Assembly: GCA_013350335.1 (NCBI GenBank)
Contig: CM023540.1
Location: forward strand, 5,208,001-5,272,000
Length of the DNA: 64,000 nt
Reading direction: 5' to 3'
Source of the DNA: Chimonanthus salicifolius
Lineage: Eukaryota; Streptophyta; Magnoliopsida; Laurales; Calycanthaceae
Under the pieces are notes generated by a model. The model worked only from the letters and a program-made list of their open reading frames with translations. It did not search any database and was not told the origin of the DNA. Positions 26,204 to 37,403 of this stretch are shown piece by piece (positions within the stretch are counted from its first letter, which is position 1; each line of letters opens with the position of its first letter). Both the position numbers and the translations under genes were made by a program.

Positions 26204-29200
26204 TGTAATGCCCGCCCCTTTTCACCGTAAAATCAGAGTACATTTTTTTTTCCTATTTTATAAAAGAGACAAAGGGCGCGGACGTCATGACTCGAGTTAA
26301 GTTCCGAGCTTCTAAAGCCCGGCCCTTAACTGGCCAACCCTACGCGTGCGTGGAACATCAGTCCACGAGTACGGTTCACGCGTAGCAAGTAAGCCCACGG
26401 AACATAAAAATAAGTGCGGATGATCATAGAACTATCCTACCAGTTTTTCAGATAGCAGGGAAGTAATATCCATTTAATTACTAAAAAGCCACTGGACTGC
26501 ACCGTCCAAAATAAAATATACAACATAGCAAGCCATCTAAGTTATTACATTTCCGACAAGCTAAATTATACAATTACACATTCCCCAACATAACTTAAAC
26601 AAAAATAATTTGTCCGCCTCCCCAAGCTCCTAAGCTTGGCTTCCGTCTCGCCCTTCCGGTCCGCCATCTCCTGCATTGTCAGCTAGGGTAGAAGTAGGGC
26701 GTTAGACCACGTGCCCAGTAGGACTCCGAGTAGGGCTAACACATGAATTAGTGATAACAAAGCAGATAGATAATACATAACGAAAAGCCATAGAATGAAT
26801 GTCATGCCATGGGTGTCTGTGTTATGAATCCCACCCATCATCCTTACTATCCCGATGCCATATCCCCCTTGACGGTAAGGCCTCGTCAAGGTGTAACCAC
26901 AAATACAATATCCCCCTTGATGGAAGAACCATCATCAATGTATAACAATAAATACAACATCCCCGTTGACGGTAAGGCCTCCTCAAAGTGTAACCACAAA
27001 TACAATATCCCCCTTGATGGAAGAACCATCATCAAGGTATAACAATAAATACACCATCCACCATGACGGTAAGGCCTCGTCAAGGTACAATAATCCATAT
27101 GTGAAATGTCCCCATGCTTGTTTATCGGTCGCCCCGACGGAGCATGGACTCCGGTTTCATTTCATCCTTCCCCTGTCATATCCCTCCCATGCCATGCATG
27201 AGATGTAGATGCCATATGCCATGTAATATATGTAATTCAAGAGTAATAAAACCCATCTTAAAACAATTACTTGATGACCAATAAAACAAAGGGAAACCAT
27301 CCCATAATATTTAATCCAAAACCCATCTAAGACATTCACATGATTTCCAAAATAATTTAAAGTGAAACATCACATGATACATAATCCAAAACTTATCTTA
27401 AAGACAACCACATGATTTCCAAAATAGATTAAATAAAACATCACCCAAATCCATGGCTTACAAAAAGGTAGGGATCCTACCGAATACCGACCCGCGTCCT
27501 TTTACGTTTTCCGTCCGAATACCGCCTGCGATGTCCAGTACCTTATTACACATTCATCATTAGTCCATGTTTTAACCATTTCTAAGCCCATATGAAAAAC
27601 CGGTCACTATTTAGGTTTTGTGGGTCCCATATCATCTATTAAACCTTTTAATCCCATAAGTCTTAAAATTCGGCCACCCTAGGCTTTATCAATCACTTAT
27701 AAGGTTATTACATTAGATCCCCTAAGTGCATGATCAATTTCCAGGGAATTCTTGAATTTGGCCACTAATTACGGTTTTGCCACTACCTCATTTTCCATGA
27801 TTAAACACTCGTTTATCCATGCATGATTTAATCCATAATTGATTATAGACTTAGATCCCTAACTTAGGTCCATTAATGACCCATTGAACCAGGTCATAAC
27901 ATCATTAAAATTAGCCTTTTTATTAATTTCACCATTATTCATTTAAACCCATCCATAACCCCATACTTAACCCTTTAAATGGTTCACCAACGGCCATGGG
28001 TTCAAATACCTAATTCATCAACTCTTCCCATGAGATTTACCTCATGTATTTAACTTCAATGAGTCCATTACTCATTCATTTCCTTTGGAGGCCACACACA
28101 CACCATTCATCATCCAATTTAACCCACTAAAATGGATCACAATTGGGCCATGGGTTCGGCCATACACCATGGCCAAACCCATGGTGTCCTTTCCCCATTT
28201 TTTCTTGGATCTATTTACACCATTTAGATCCAAAATAAATCCTTCCTTGGGGTGGTTTAAATCACACTTTTAAACCACTACTCTTAGCCCCATTTGGATC
28301 ATTACATTTGTTCATTTAAAACCCTAAATTCATCAACGCATCATCCTTTAAACCCACCATTTAATCACCATTTCATCCATATAGGGTTTGGCTATTCACC
28401 ATGGCCGAACCCATGGTGCATGATCCATCATTCATTGCTCCAATTTATTTACATTCACCAAAATATTAATCCACTAATCTTCCCATTTTCCATGGCTTTT
28501 TAAACCCATTTAAAATTTGTAACACCTTACCGTAGGGTTCAAGGTTCACTTCATCCATGCCTTTCAAGGCCATACACCTCTTTGCATTTTCATCATAACA
28601 CCATTTTAAAACTTTCCCACATTCATTCATTTACTAAATGTCATTAGTTAAAAATCCTCATTGCCTTCCATTTTTCAAACCCTAATAAATCATACATTAC
28701 TTACCATGGGGTTCGGCCATGTATGGTCCTTAACTCAAAAAAATTGCATATACCTCTATGTTTGATCACATTAAGCATGTACTATCCTTAGTCCCTCTTT
28801 TTTTTTTTCCTTAACCCTAATTTTTTCTCCATTAGGGTTTTACCCACTTTCTATTCCTTAAACCCTAACTAATTAAACCAAACACCTAATCACCCACCAT
28901 GGGGTTCAGCCATGCTACATGGCCGAACCCTATGGCCCATGATTTTTTTTATTCCAATCACCCAATTCCATGCTCAATTTAATAAATTACACAATGCACA
29001 TACTACATTTACTTATTTCTTTTCCCTAACCCTAATTCATCCATTTAGGGTTTCCTCCACCTTCCATTCCTTCCATTTGATAGATTTAAAATCCATAGCA
29101 TAAAATTATCTATCCACCATTAATTTCACAAAAATAAATTCCAATTCTTAAACCCTAAAATCCAAAATTTCTTGTTTAAGAAATACTCACTATCCGACGT

Positions 29201-30161
29201 CTCCTCTGATTTCCGCCGCTCCCGTCGGTCTCTGTAGCCTCCTCTCTCCTTCCTTTTGATCTTTGGTAGGTTAAGATCTTTGATCAAGGGTGGCAATCCC
29301 CAACCCTAGAATCAGCCAAGGTAAGTTTTGTGTGAGAGAGGGAGAGGGGAAAATTATGAGAGGGAAGATGATAACCCTTTACCTTAGAGTGATTTCTCTC
29401 AAAATTCCACTTCTTTCTTCTCTCCTTCTCTTCTCTTTTCCTTAACTCTCTTTCTCTCCTTCACTTGGATGTAGGGGATGTAACGCCCGCCCCTTTTCAC
29501 CGTAAAATCAGAGTACAATTTTTTTTTTTTTTAAATAAAAGTGACAAAGGGCGCGGACGTCACGACGCGAGTTAAGTTCCGAGCTTCTAAAGCCCGGCCC
29601 TTAACTGGCCAACCCTACGCGTGCGTGGAACATAAGTCCACGAGTACGGTTCACACGTAGCAAGTAAGCTCACGGAACATAAAAATAAGTGTGGATGATC
29701 ATAGAACTATCCTACCAGTTCTTCAGATAGCAGGGAAGAAATACCCAATTAATTACGAAAATGCCATTATACTGTATTATCCAAAATAATACCTAAACAT
29801 AGCAAACTACCTACATTATTACATTTCCGACAAGCTAACTATACAAATACATCTTTTCCAAAATAAAGTAAAACAAAATAATTAATCCGCCTCCCCAAGC
29901 TCTTAACCTTGGCTTCCGTCTCGCCCTTCCGGTCCACCATCTCCTGCATCGTCAGCTAGGGTAGAAGTAGGGCGTTAGAACAACGCGCCCAGTAGGATTC
30001 CGAGTAGGGCTAGCACATGGGTTAGTAATAACCACATACAGATAATAACACAGTGAAAACTATAAACCACCATATATTGAAATATAAGTAAATGATATGC
30101 CATGGGTGTCAATGTTATGAATCCCACCCATCATTCCATACCATCATGCTGTCATATCCCC

Positions 30162-30385
30162 CTTGACGGCAAAACCTCGTCAAGATACGAACAATCACAA
30201 ATCATCCCCCTGGACGGCAAAACCTCGTCCAGATATAAAACAATCACAAATCATTCCCCTGGATGGCAAAACCTCGTCCAGATATAAAACAATCACAAAT
30301 CATTCCCCTGGACGGCAAAATCTCGTCCAGATATAAAACAATCACAAATCCTCCCCCTTGATGGAAGAACCATCATCAAGGTATC
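30162..30385. repeat. Second hairpin array with paired changes, C 3' LTR
   Basis: Short hairpins in partly tandem 49-bp units. CTTGACG pairs CGTCAAG at 30162-30184, CTGGACG pairs CGTCCAG at 30210-30232, two further copies follow near 30259 (one arm GGATG) and 30308, then CTTGATG pairs CATCAAG near 30357-30382. Stem changes occur on both sides in the first, second and last members. The 5' LTR has the same array at about 38085-38308. Confidence 0.88.
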
Positions 30386-31513
30386 ATAATTACATACAAC
30401 ATCCCTGATACATCAAACACATCAAAATATCTCCATGTCTGTTTATCGGTCGCCCCGACGGAGCATGGACTCCGGTTTTATTTCATCCTTCCCCTGTCAT
30501 ATCCCTCCCATGCCATGCATGAGATGTAGATGCCATATGCCATGTAATGAATATAATAACAAACAATAACATTTAAAGAAAATCCCATCAATAAAACATA
30601 TAACTTGATTACCCATAATAGATCAAGCAAAGCCTCCATAATCACATCATAGCATTAAAACTCATTTTAAACCAATCAAATGCTTACCGGAATGAATCAA
30701 GTAAAAACCCCTACATAATACATAATTCAAAACCAATATTAAAACAACTCATATAATTTCCAAGATAATTCAAAACAACCATCACTCAATCCATGGCTTA
30801 CAAAAAGGTTAGAATCCTACCGAATACCGACTAGCGTCTTCGTTTCGTTTTCGTCCGATAGGCCGGCTACCGTCACGCGTACTGCCAGCGATATCCAATA
30901 CCTTATTAAATTTCCAAATCAGTTCAAGTTTTAACCATTTCTAAGCCCATATGAAAAATCGGTCACTATTTAGGTTTTGTGGGTCCCATGTCATCTATTA
31001 AACCTTTTAATCCCATAAGTCTTAAAATTCGGCCACCCTAGGCTTTATTAATCACTTATAAGGTTATTACATTAGATCCCCTAAGTCCATGATCAATTTC
31101 CATGGAATTCTTGAATTTGGCCATTAATTACGGTTTTGCCACTACCTCATTTTCCATGATTAAACACTCGTTAATCCATGCATGACTTAATCCATAATTG
31201 ATCACAGACTTAGATCCCTAACTTAGGTCCATTAATGACCCATTGAACCATGTCATAACATCATTAAAATTAGTCTTTTTATTAATTTCACCATTATTCA
31301 TTTAAACCCATCCATAACCCCATACTTAACCCTTTAAATGGTTCACCAATGGCCATGGGTTCAAAATACCTAATTCATCAACTCTTCCCATGGGATGTAC
31401 CTCATGTATTTAACTTCAATGAGTCCATTACTCATTCATTTCCTTTGGAGACCACACAGACACACCATTCATCATCCAATTTAACCCACCAAAATGGATC
31501 ACAATTGGGCCAT

Positions 31514-32166
31514 GGGTTCGGCCATCCACCATGGCCGAACCCATGGTGTCATTTCCCCATTTTTCTTGGATCTATTTACACCATTTAGATCCAAAATAAA
31601 TCCTTCCTTGAGGTGGCTTAAATCACACTCTTAAACCACCACTCTTAGCCCCATTTGGATCACTACATTTGTTCATTTGAAACCCTAACTCATTAACACA
31701 TTAATCCATCTTTTCCATCCTTTAAACCCATCATTTGATCACCATTACATCACCATAGGGTTCGGCCATTTACCATGGCCGAACCCATGGTTCATGATCC
31801 ACCATTCATTGCTCCAAAATACCTACATTCACCAAAATATTAATTTCATCAATCTTCCCATTTTTCCATGGCTTCATACCCTAAAACCCTAATTAACTTT
31901 ACACACAACCACCTAGGGTTCGGCCATACACCATGGCCGAACCCATGGTTCATATATCACTCTCTTTTATACCTTCCAATGCCATAAAATCCATTTGCAT
32001 TTTCATCATAAAACCATTTTAAAACTTGCCCACATGCATTCATTTACAACCCTAAATTTCATTAGCTAGAAACCCTCATTGTCTTCCATTCTTTAAAACC
32101 CTAATTATTTACATCAACTAGCTAATCACCCACCATGGGGTTCGGCCATGCTACATGGCCGAACCC
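31514..32166. repeat. Palindrome array in 3' LTR of C
   Basis: GGGTTCGGCCAT / ATGGCCGAACCC palindromes at 31514-31542, 31758-31786, 31916-31944 and 32138-32166; all four have perfect 12-bp arms. The 5' LTR has the same four between about 39438 and 40090. Confidence 0.92.
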
Positions 32167-33035
32167 TATGGCCCATGATTTCCTTCCAATAACCTAATTC
32201 CATTCTTAATTTCATAAATTACCCTATGCACATAATCCATTTATTTATTTTCTTACCCTAACCCTAATTTACCCATTTAGGGTTTCCTCCATCTTCCACC
32301 CTCTCATTTGATGGGTTTAACATCCATGGCATAAATTTATGTAACCACCATTAAATTCTACGAAAATAATTTCCAAATCTTAAACCCTAAAAAAACCAAA
32401 ATTTCTTGTTTAAGAAATACTCACAATCCGTCGTCTCCTCCGACTTCCGCCGCTCCCGTCGGTTTCCTTAGCCTCCTCTCTCCTTCCTCTTGATCTTTGA
32501 TAGGTCAAAATCTTTGATCAAGGGTGGCAACTCCCAACCTTAAAATCAGCCATGTTAGGTTTGAATTTGAGAGATGAAAAGAGGAAAAGATGATGAGAGG
32601 AAGATGATGACCTTAATCTTAGAGTGAACTCCCTCCAAATTCCATTTTTTTTCCTTCTCTCCTTGAGCTCCTTCTCTTTTTTTTTTTTTTCTCCTTCACT
32701 TGGACATGGGACGGCAATGGAGGAGTGGAGAATTGAAATGAGAATGAAAAGAGAGAGAAAGAAAAAGATAAGACTCATTCCCATTTTTTTTCTCTTTACA
32801 TTAACTACCTCCACCAACCTTAAGATATTTTTTAGATCTTTTATTTGCTTTATGGTGGTGGTTATCTAAACCACCACCAAGCCCAACGTGTGTGAATTTT
32901 TTTAAGTTTGAGATGAGGTGAATCTTCACCTCATGGCCCCACCTTGACCACTCTTAACTACCATATTTAAATAATTTAATTAGATAATTACCTTAGGCTA
33001 ATCCATTGATACTTAGCCTAAGTTCATTACTCCAC

Positions 33036-33060
33036 CCATGGTTGACCAAGTCAACCATGG
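33036..33060. promoter_or_regulatory. Inverted TTGAC (W-box-like) palindrome in U3 of C
   Basis: CCATGGTTGAC-caa-GTCAACCATGG is a perfect 11-bp inverted repeat containing two TTGAC cores, the sequence bound by WRKY factors. The same palindrome is at 40959-40983 (5' LTR), with variants near 8450 (G), 17517 (J), 41768 and 49724 (B). A regulatory role is inference. Confidence 0.5.
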
Positions 33061-33539
33061 TGGCCGGCCCCACCAATCATTGGCCCACACGCCACCTCAC
33101 TTGATGAGGTGGAGGTGGGTCCCACTTGGCCACAACACCTTGATTTAACTCCAAGTAACTTAGGTGATTTAAATTCATTGAATTCACTCTAAATGGATCA
33201 CCATTGGGCCCATGGCCCAATTACATTTCCCACTAGCCCGTTTACCTTAGAGCTTAACCATCTTGACCCATTGGGTCCCAAATGGGTATTTGACCCAATT
33301 TGACCATTCTTGACCCATTTAAATAAATTTAAATCCAAACCATATTCTATTGGGCCACACTTGGGCCTTTATCCAATTTTGGCCCATTTACCATTTACTC
33401 CACCAATTTTCTAATTTCCATCATTAAAATAATTAATATTCACATTGATATTAATTCCCAAATTCCGAGACCTTACAATACAATCCTCTTTTAAAATTTT
33501 CGTCCCGAAAATTCGAGCGAAGTAGAGGTTGAAAACATC

Positions 33540-34349
33540 TTACACAAAGAGTTCCGGATGAGAGGCTCTCATCTCCGACTCAAGTTCCCAGGTGGTTTCT
33601 TCATTACCATGTCGTTCCCATACCACCTTGACGAACTGAATGGCCAGGTTCCGCAACACCCTTTGCTCGTTCCCGACTATTCTGACCGGCTTCTCCACAT
33701 ACGTCACATCGCTTTGCACATCGATGTCTTGAATATTCAATACATGTGAAGGATCAGGGTTGTACTTCCTCAACATAGACACATGGAATACATCATGTAA
33801 TGATGATAACTGCGGAGGGAGCGCCAACTGATAAGCTATCCCCCCCACCCTCTTCAAGATTGGAAACGGTCCCACAAATCTAGGTGACAGTTTCCCCTTC
33901 TTTCCAAATCTCATGTGTCCCTTCCGTGGTGAGACTTTCAAAAGTACCAAGTCTCCCACCTCAAACTCGGGGAAACTTCTCCTCTTGTCGGCGTAATTCT
34001 TATAACGGCTTTGCGCAATGAGTAAATGTTGCCGTATAAATTTAATTTGTGTCATAGTCTCCGCAACCAACTCCGGTCCAATCAGCGCAGGCTCACCGAC
34101 CTCTGTCCAACGCACTGGAGATCTACACGGCCTACCATGTAAGGCCTCAAATGGAGCCATCTGGAGGTACTGTTATTGTAGGAGAAGTCCACCAGCGGCA
34201 AGTGATCCTCCCACCCACCTTTGAAATCCAGTACACATGCTCTCAGCATATCCTCAAATACCCATATTGTTCTCTCCGACTGTTCATCAGTCTGTGGGTG
34301 GATTGCGGTGCTGGTTAACACATCGGTCCCCATAGCCTACTGCATGCTC
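33540..34349 (-). pseudogene. Element C integrase C-terminal remnant with chromodomain-like tail
   Basis: Open for 206 codons at 33540-34160, with a frameshift near 34160-34190 leading upstream into the catalytic Glu region (HPQTDEQSER, about 34285-34315). It keeps the end of the DDE core, the GPF/Y-like module and the chromodomain-like tail (ETTWELESEMRASHPELF). The zinc-binding domain and the first two catalytic Asp are missing: at about 34350 the sequence jumps to what in A lies 460 bp further upstream in the gene. It is therefore a fragment that cannot act as an integrase. Confidence 0.88.
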
Positions 34350-36512
34350 CTAGGCACATCCTTCCTACTTCGGAATACAAGACCCTATCCCGGTCGTAAC
34401 TCAAATTCCGATACTACCTCAACGATAGACATCTTAGTCCATATCTCCTCCATTTCTGGGCCCATTCGCTGTTCCTGTTCAATCGTGTCAAGTACCTCTT
34501 AATTACATCAACATCACTCATATCAACCTATGAGTTTCATTCTTACAGAATTTATTCTGTCTCATGTTACCTCTTTTCTTCATAAACCCATTTGCAGCCT
34601 TATGTAAATTAATGTATCCTATTTCACTTTATTTGTCACCAAGACATTTCCCATACGTACTCCTTCAATACGTTCTTTCGTCTACTCTCTGTGTGAGTTA
34701 GTCTGCCAGTACGAGCCTATGCTCAAGTCCATTGTTGATTCCATTTTAACTAGGTTTGTAGCTTCACCCTCGTGGAATTCCATCGGCCAACTACAGAGTC
34801 AGGTGATCAGTCTCACTCGGCAGTCGCCCATAGCTTCCCATTCAAGTTTCACTAGACTCTTAACCTTTCCCTTAGGTCCTATCTCTCAAAAGCAATCATA
34901 CCTTTATTTGTATATAAGTCACTATGTGACTAACCCTTTTTGTTCATAACTCCTCCAATACCAATACCTGACATCAATCCCAATCACATAAATACTAATT
35001 TCCTACCCTTCTGGATTATTCCACATATTTTCATAGATTCCATAAAAACAATGATATATCTAAGCTTACTTAGACTATGTCAAATAATGTCCAGTCATCA
35101 CAAAAAATATTCATAGGTATTACCAATTCCACCAACCACCAAATTCCACCCTACATGCCTACGTTATCAATGGTTACCACATCATACCGTTCATATGCCT
35201 TCATTAGCAGGCCACGTAGAATTGAAATCACACACCATCTTCGAATAACACAACTCATGTGTAACCAGATCTTTCACCTCCATTCACATCAAACAACAAT
35301 TTGGGGTACCATAAGAAATAACACATTAATAAGATGTAGTGATTCAACCTAATTATGATTAGGTTACCCTACCCCATTTACAACATACACCTAGAGATTT
35401 TGAAATAACAATCCTACTCATCGAAAGCAAGTCATCCCAATACATTCGAAGACCATCCATGACCATCCATAAATTCCTAAACTTTGGAATTATCCATCAG
35501 CCCCACCTGGGTTTCCAACCAAACACATTAACATATCACGGCCTCTTCCTGCATACTACATATTCACGACTCACTGTACTTTATCAACTCATCATCATAC
35601 ACATAGTCTATAACACATCCTTGTTCCTCAATGACTATCATTGCATACCACCAATTATCAAAGTAACATCATATAAACTTATTGCAACGACTGATAATTC
35701 ACAATTTAGTAACATCATAGGGAATCCTCATGCAATCACTAAATAAAATATTTTCATAAATTCATGGTCCATCATTCATTCATGCCTTTTTAAGGCCGTA
35801 AACCCATTTCAAGGCCTATCATCACTCGTTCATAATCTCCACAACACATTGAGGGAATGCAATTGCATTATACATACAAGATTTTTTTTTTTTACAATAT
35901 ATTAGTCTTTGCAAGCTAGACCCTTCACATTCTCCTCATAATATCATCTTCTCACGAGTTTCATGTGGCAAGTTAACCCATGCATTCCGGTCTCTTTCAA
36001 GTACATTGTTTATCCAACATCTCTCAAATGGCACTTTGTTCACATGAGAACCTCTTATACCCCTTCACAAAGCGTTTACATCATCACCCATTATATGTCA
36101 TAACATAAATCTCTTCACTTGGTCATGACAAATTATCAAACCATGGGTTATCACCAATATAAAAACCATTTCTAAAAGCCATTGTACCATCCCCCCCAAG
36201 TATACCCATATATCACATTATCAATTACTCCCCACCCTTTTTATTCACATTTATCTCTCTCATAAGCATATGCAACATATACCCCACATCAAAAGTTTAT
36301 GCCTCTTATCCTCATTTGATGCATGTAGTTCATCATTGTACATTTTTTTTTTTTTTTACTCTTTCCTCACTTTATTACCTCATACACTCAACAATAAGAA
36401 TTCAACACATGTATATTCACATGCACTCACAATACAAGTATGCTTGTGCAATTTACTATCACACTTATTTCCTTCATTTAAAACCCCAAAATCATTAACT
36501 ATCTTCCAATAT
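34350..36512 (-). other. Non-coding filler in place of gag-pro-RT, element C
   Basis: 34350-34490 still matches the integrase N-terminal side of A. From about 34490 to 36512 there is no similarity that I can see to A's coding region: AT-rich sequence, no long ORF, a T run near 36345. B carries the same sequence, slightly more diverged, at 43207-45178. It replaces gag, protease, RT and RNase H. Its origin is unknown. Confidence 0.8.
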
Positions 36513-36842
36513 AAGGACAGTTAGTCCTCTATTTCCCGTGTTCATGTAGTCCACAATCAGGTATACCACTTCAAGAGGGTAGGGGTAGTATGTGCAGTTG
36601 TACCCAACCTGGTTACACAACCCGCACATATAACTGGGTTCCAATTCCCCTACCGACTATCTTATCATCAGAAAGTCTTCCACATTCTCTTCAGAAAGAG
36701 ATGTTAAATCCTCTTCATCTTCCTCGGGATGTCCCTCCTGAATGTCCATGCTAACTTCTATGCTGGAAACAGACACCAAATCTATGAGACAGCTAGGGGT
36801 TCTCTTATCCAATAATTCCGTATACTCCCCGTCACTTGACAT
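36513..36842 (-). pseudogene. Decayed zinc-knuckle ORF of element C
   Basis: Homologous to the upstream ORF of A (51966-52427). The acidic first part reads from the Met at 36842 (MSSDGEYTELLDK) to a stop at 36657, where a Glu codon has become TAG. Beyond it the zinc-binding part has lost key residues (His and Cys changed to Tyr). It lies in the leader between PBS and filler. Confidence 0.75.
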
Positions 36843-37389
36843 ATCTGTATCATAGAATATAAATTGGACACAAAAATCATCCACAACAATTACCAATAAA
36901 ACCAATCTAGGTTTTGGGGAATCTCTTATGTATATCACAATGTATTTTGTTTGGGGAAAGTTGCCAAATAAGCACACTTGTTTTTTTTTTCCTTTGTTTC
37001 TGGGGGGGGAATCTCTTAATTCCTATTGTCTGTTGTTCAAATTGGGGATACCGGGGAAGTACATCCTACTTTACTATGTCTGATAAATCTAGTACTGTTT
37101 CATCAATTTGGGGGAAAAACCTAGATGTTTTCTCATTTCTGGGGAAGTAAACCCTATATTGCTATGTTTCAATAAATCTCTCCTAGAATGAATCTTTCTT
37201 CCCTTGCTATCATTCCTTTCCGTCAATTGTTGTTCTCAGATTAAACACTTCCGTTTGAGTCAATCGAAGTAAATTAACCCGGCCCCCGTTCAGCGGACTC
37301 CGAAGAGTCGGTCGGTTGGGATTCGTAGCCGTCAGTGAGACGTGCAACCGTCTTAAATCTTACTTCGAGAGATTCATTCTTCCGAATTC

Positions 37390-37401
37390 GCTCTGATACC
37401 A
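37390..37401 (-). promoter_or_regulatory. Primer binding site of element C (initiator Met tRNA)
   Basis: The minus strand reads TGGTATCAGAGC two bases inside the 5' LTR, complementary to the 3' end of plant initiator tRNA-Met. This is where minus-strand DNA synthesis would start. Confidence 0.92.
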
Positions 37402-37403
37402 AT

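Larger units (their letters stand above)
29479..33477 (-). mobile_element. 3' LTR of element C
   Basis: In plus coordinates: terminal TGTAACGCCC, T-tract (29520), U5 stems (29570-29660), second hairpin array (30162-30385), CATGCATG (30514-30521), a rearranged GGTTAGAATCCTACC near 30807, palindrome array (31514-32166), donor GTGAGT (rc 32419-32424), pyrimidine/purine stretch (32460-32780), the inverted TTGAC palindrome 33036-33060, and the U3 start ending CCTTACA. Confidence 0.94.

Noticed and set aside
32518..32869. ORFs of 80-99 codons on both strands in the purine/pyrimidine-rich LTR section
   Set aside because: Low-complexity GA/CT runs give Lys/Glu- or Phe/Ser-rich translations on both strands; no conserved reading frame between LTRs.
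35077..35746. ORFs of 91-95 codons in the filler of C
   Set aside because: They are not kept in the matching filler of B, and their composition is that of AT-rich non-coding DNA.
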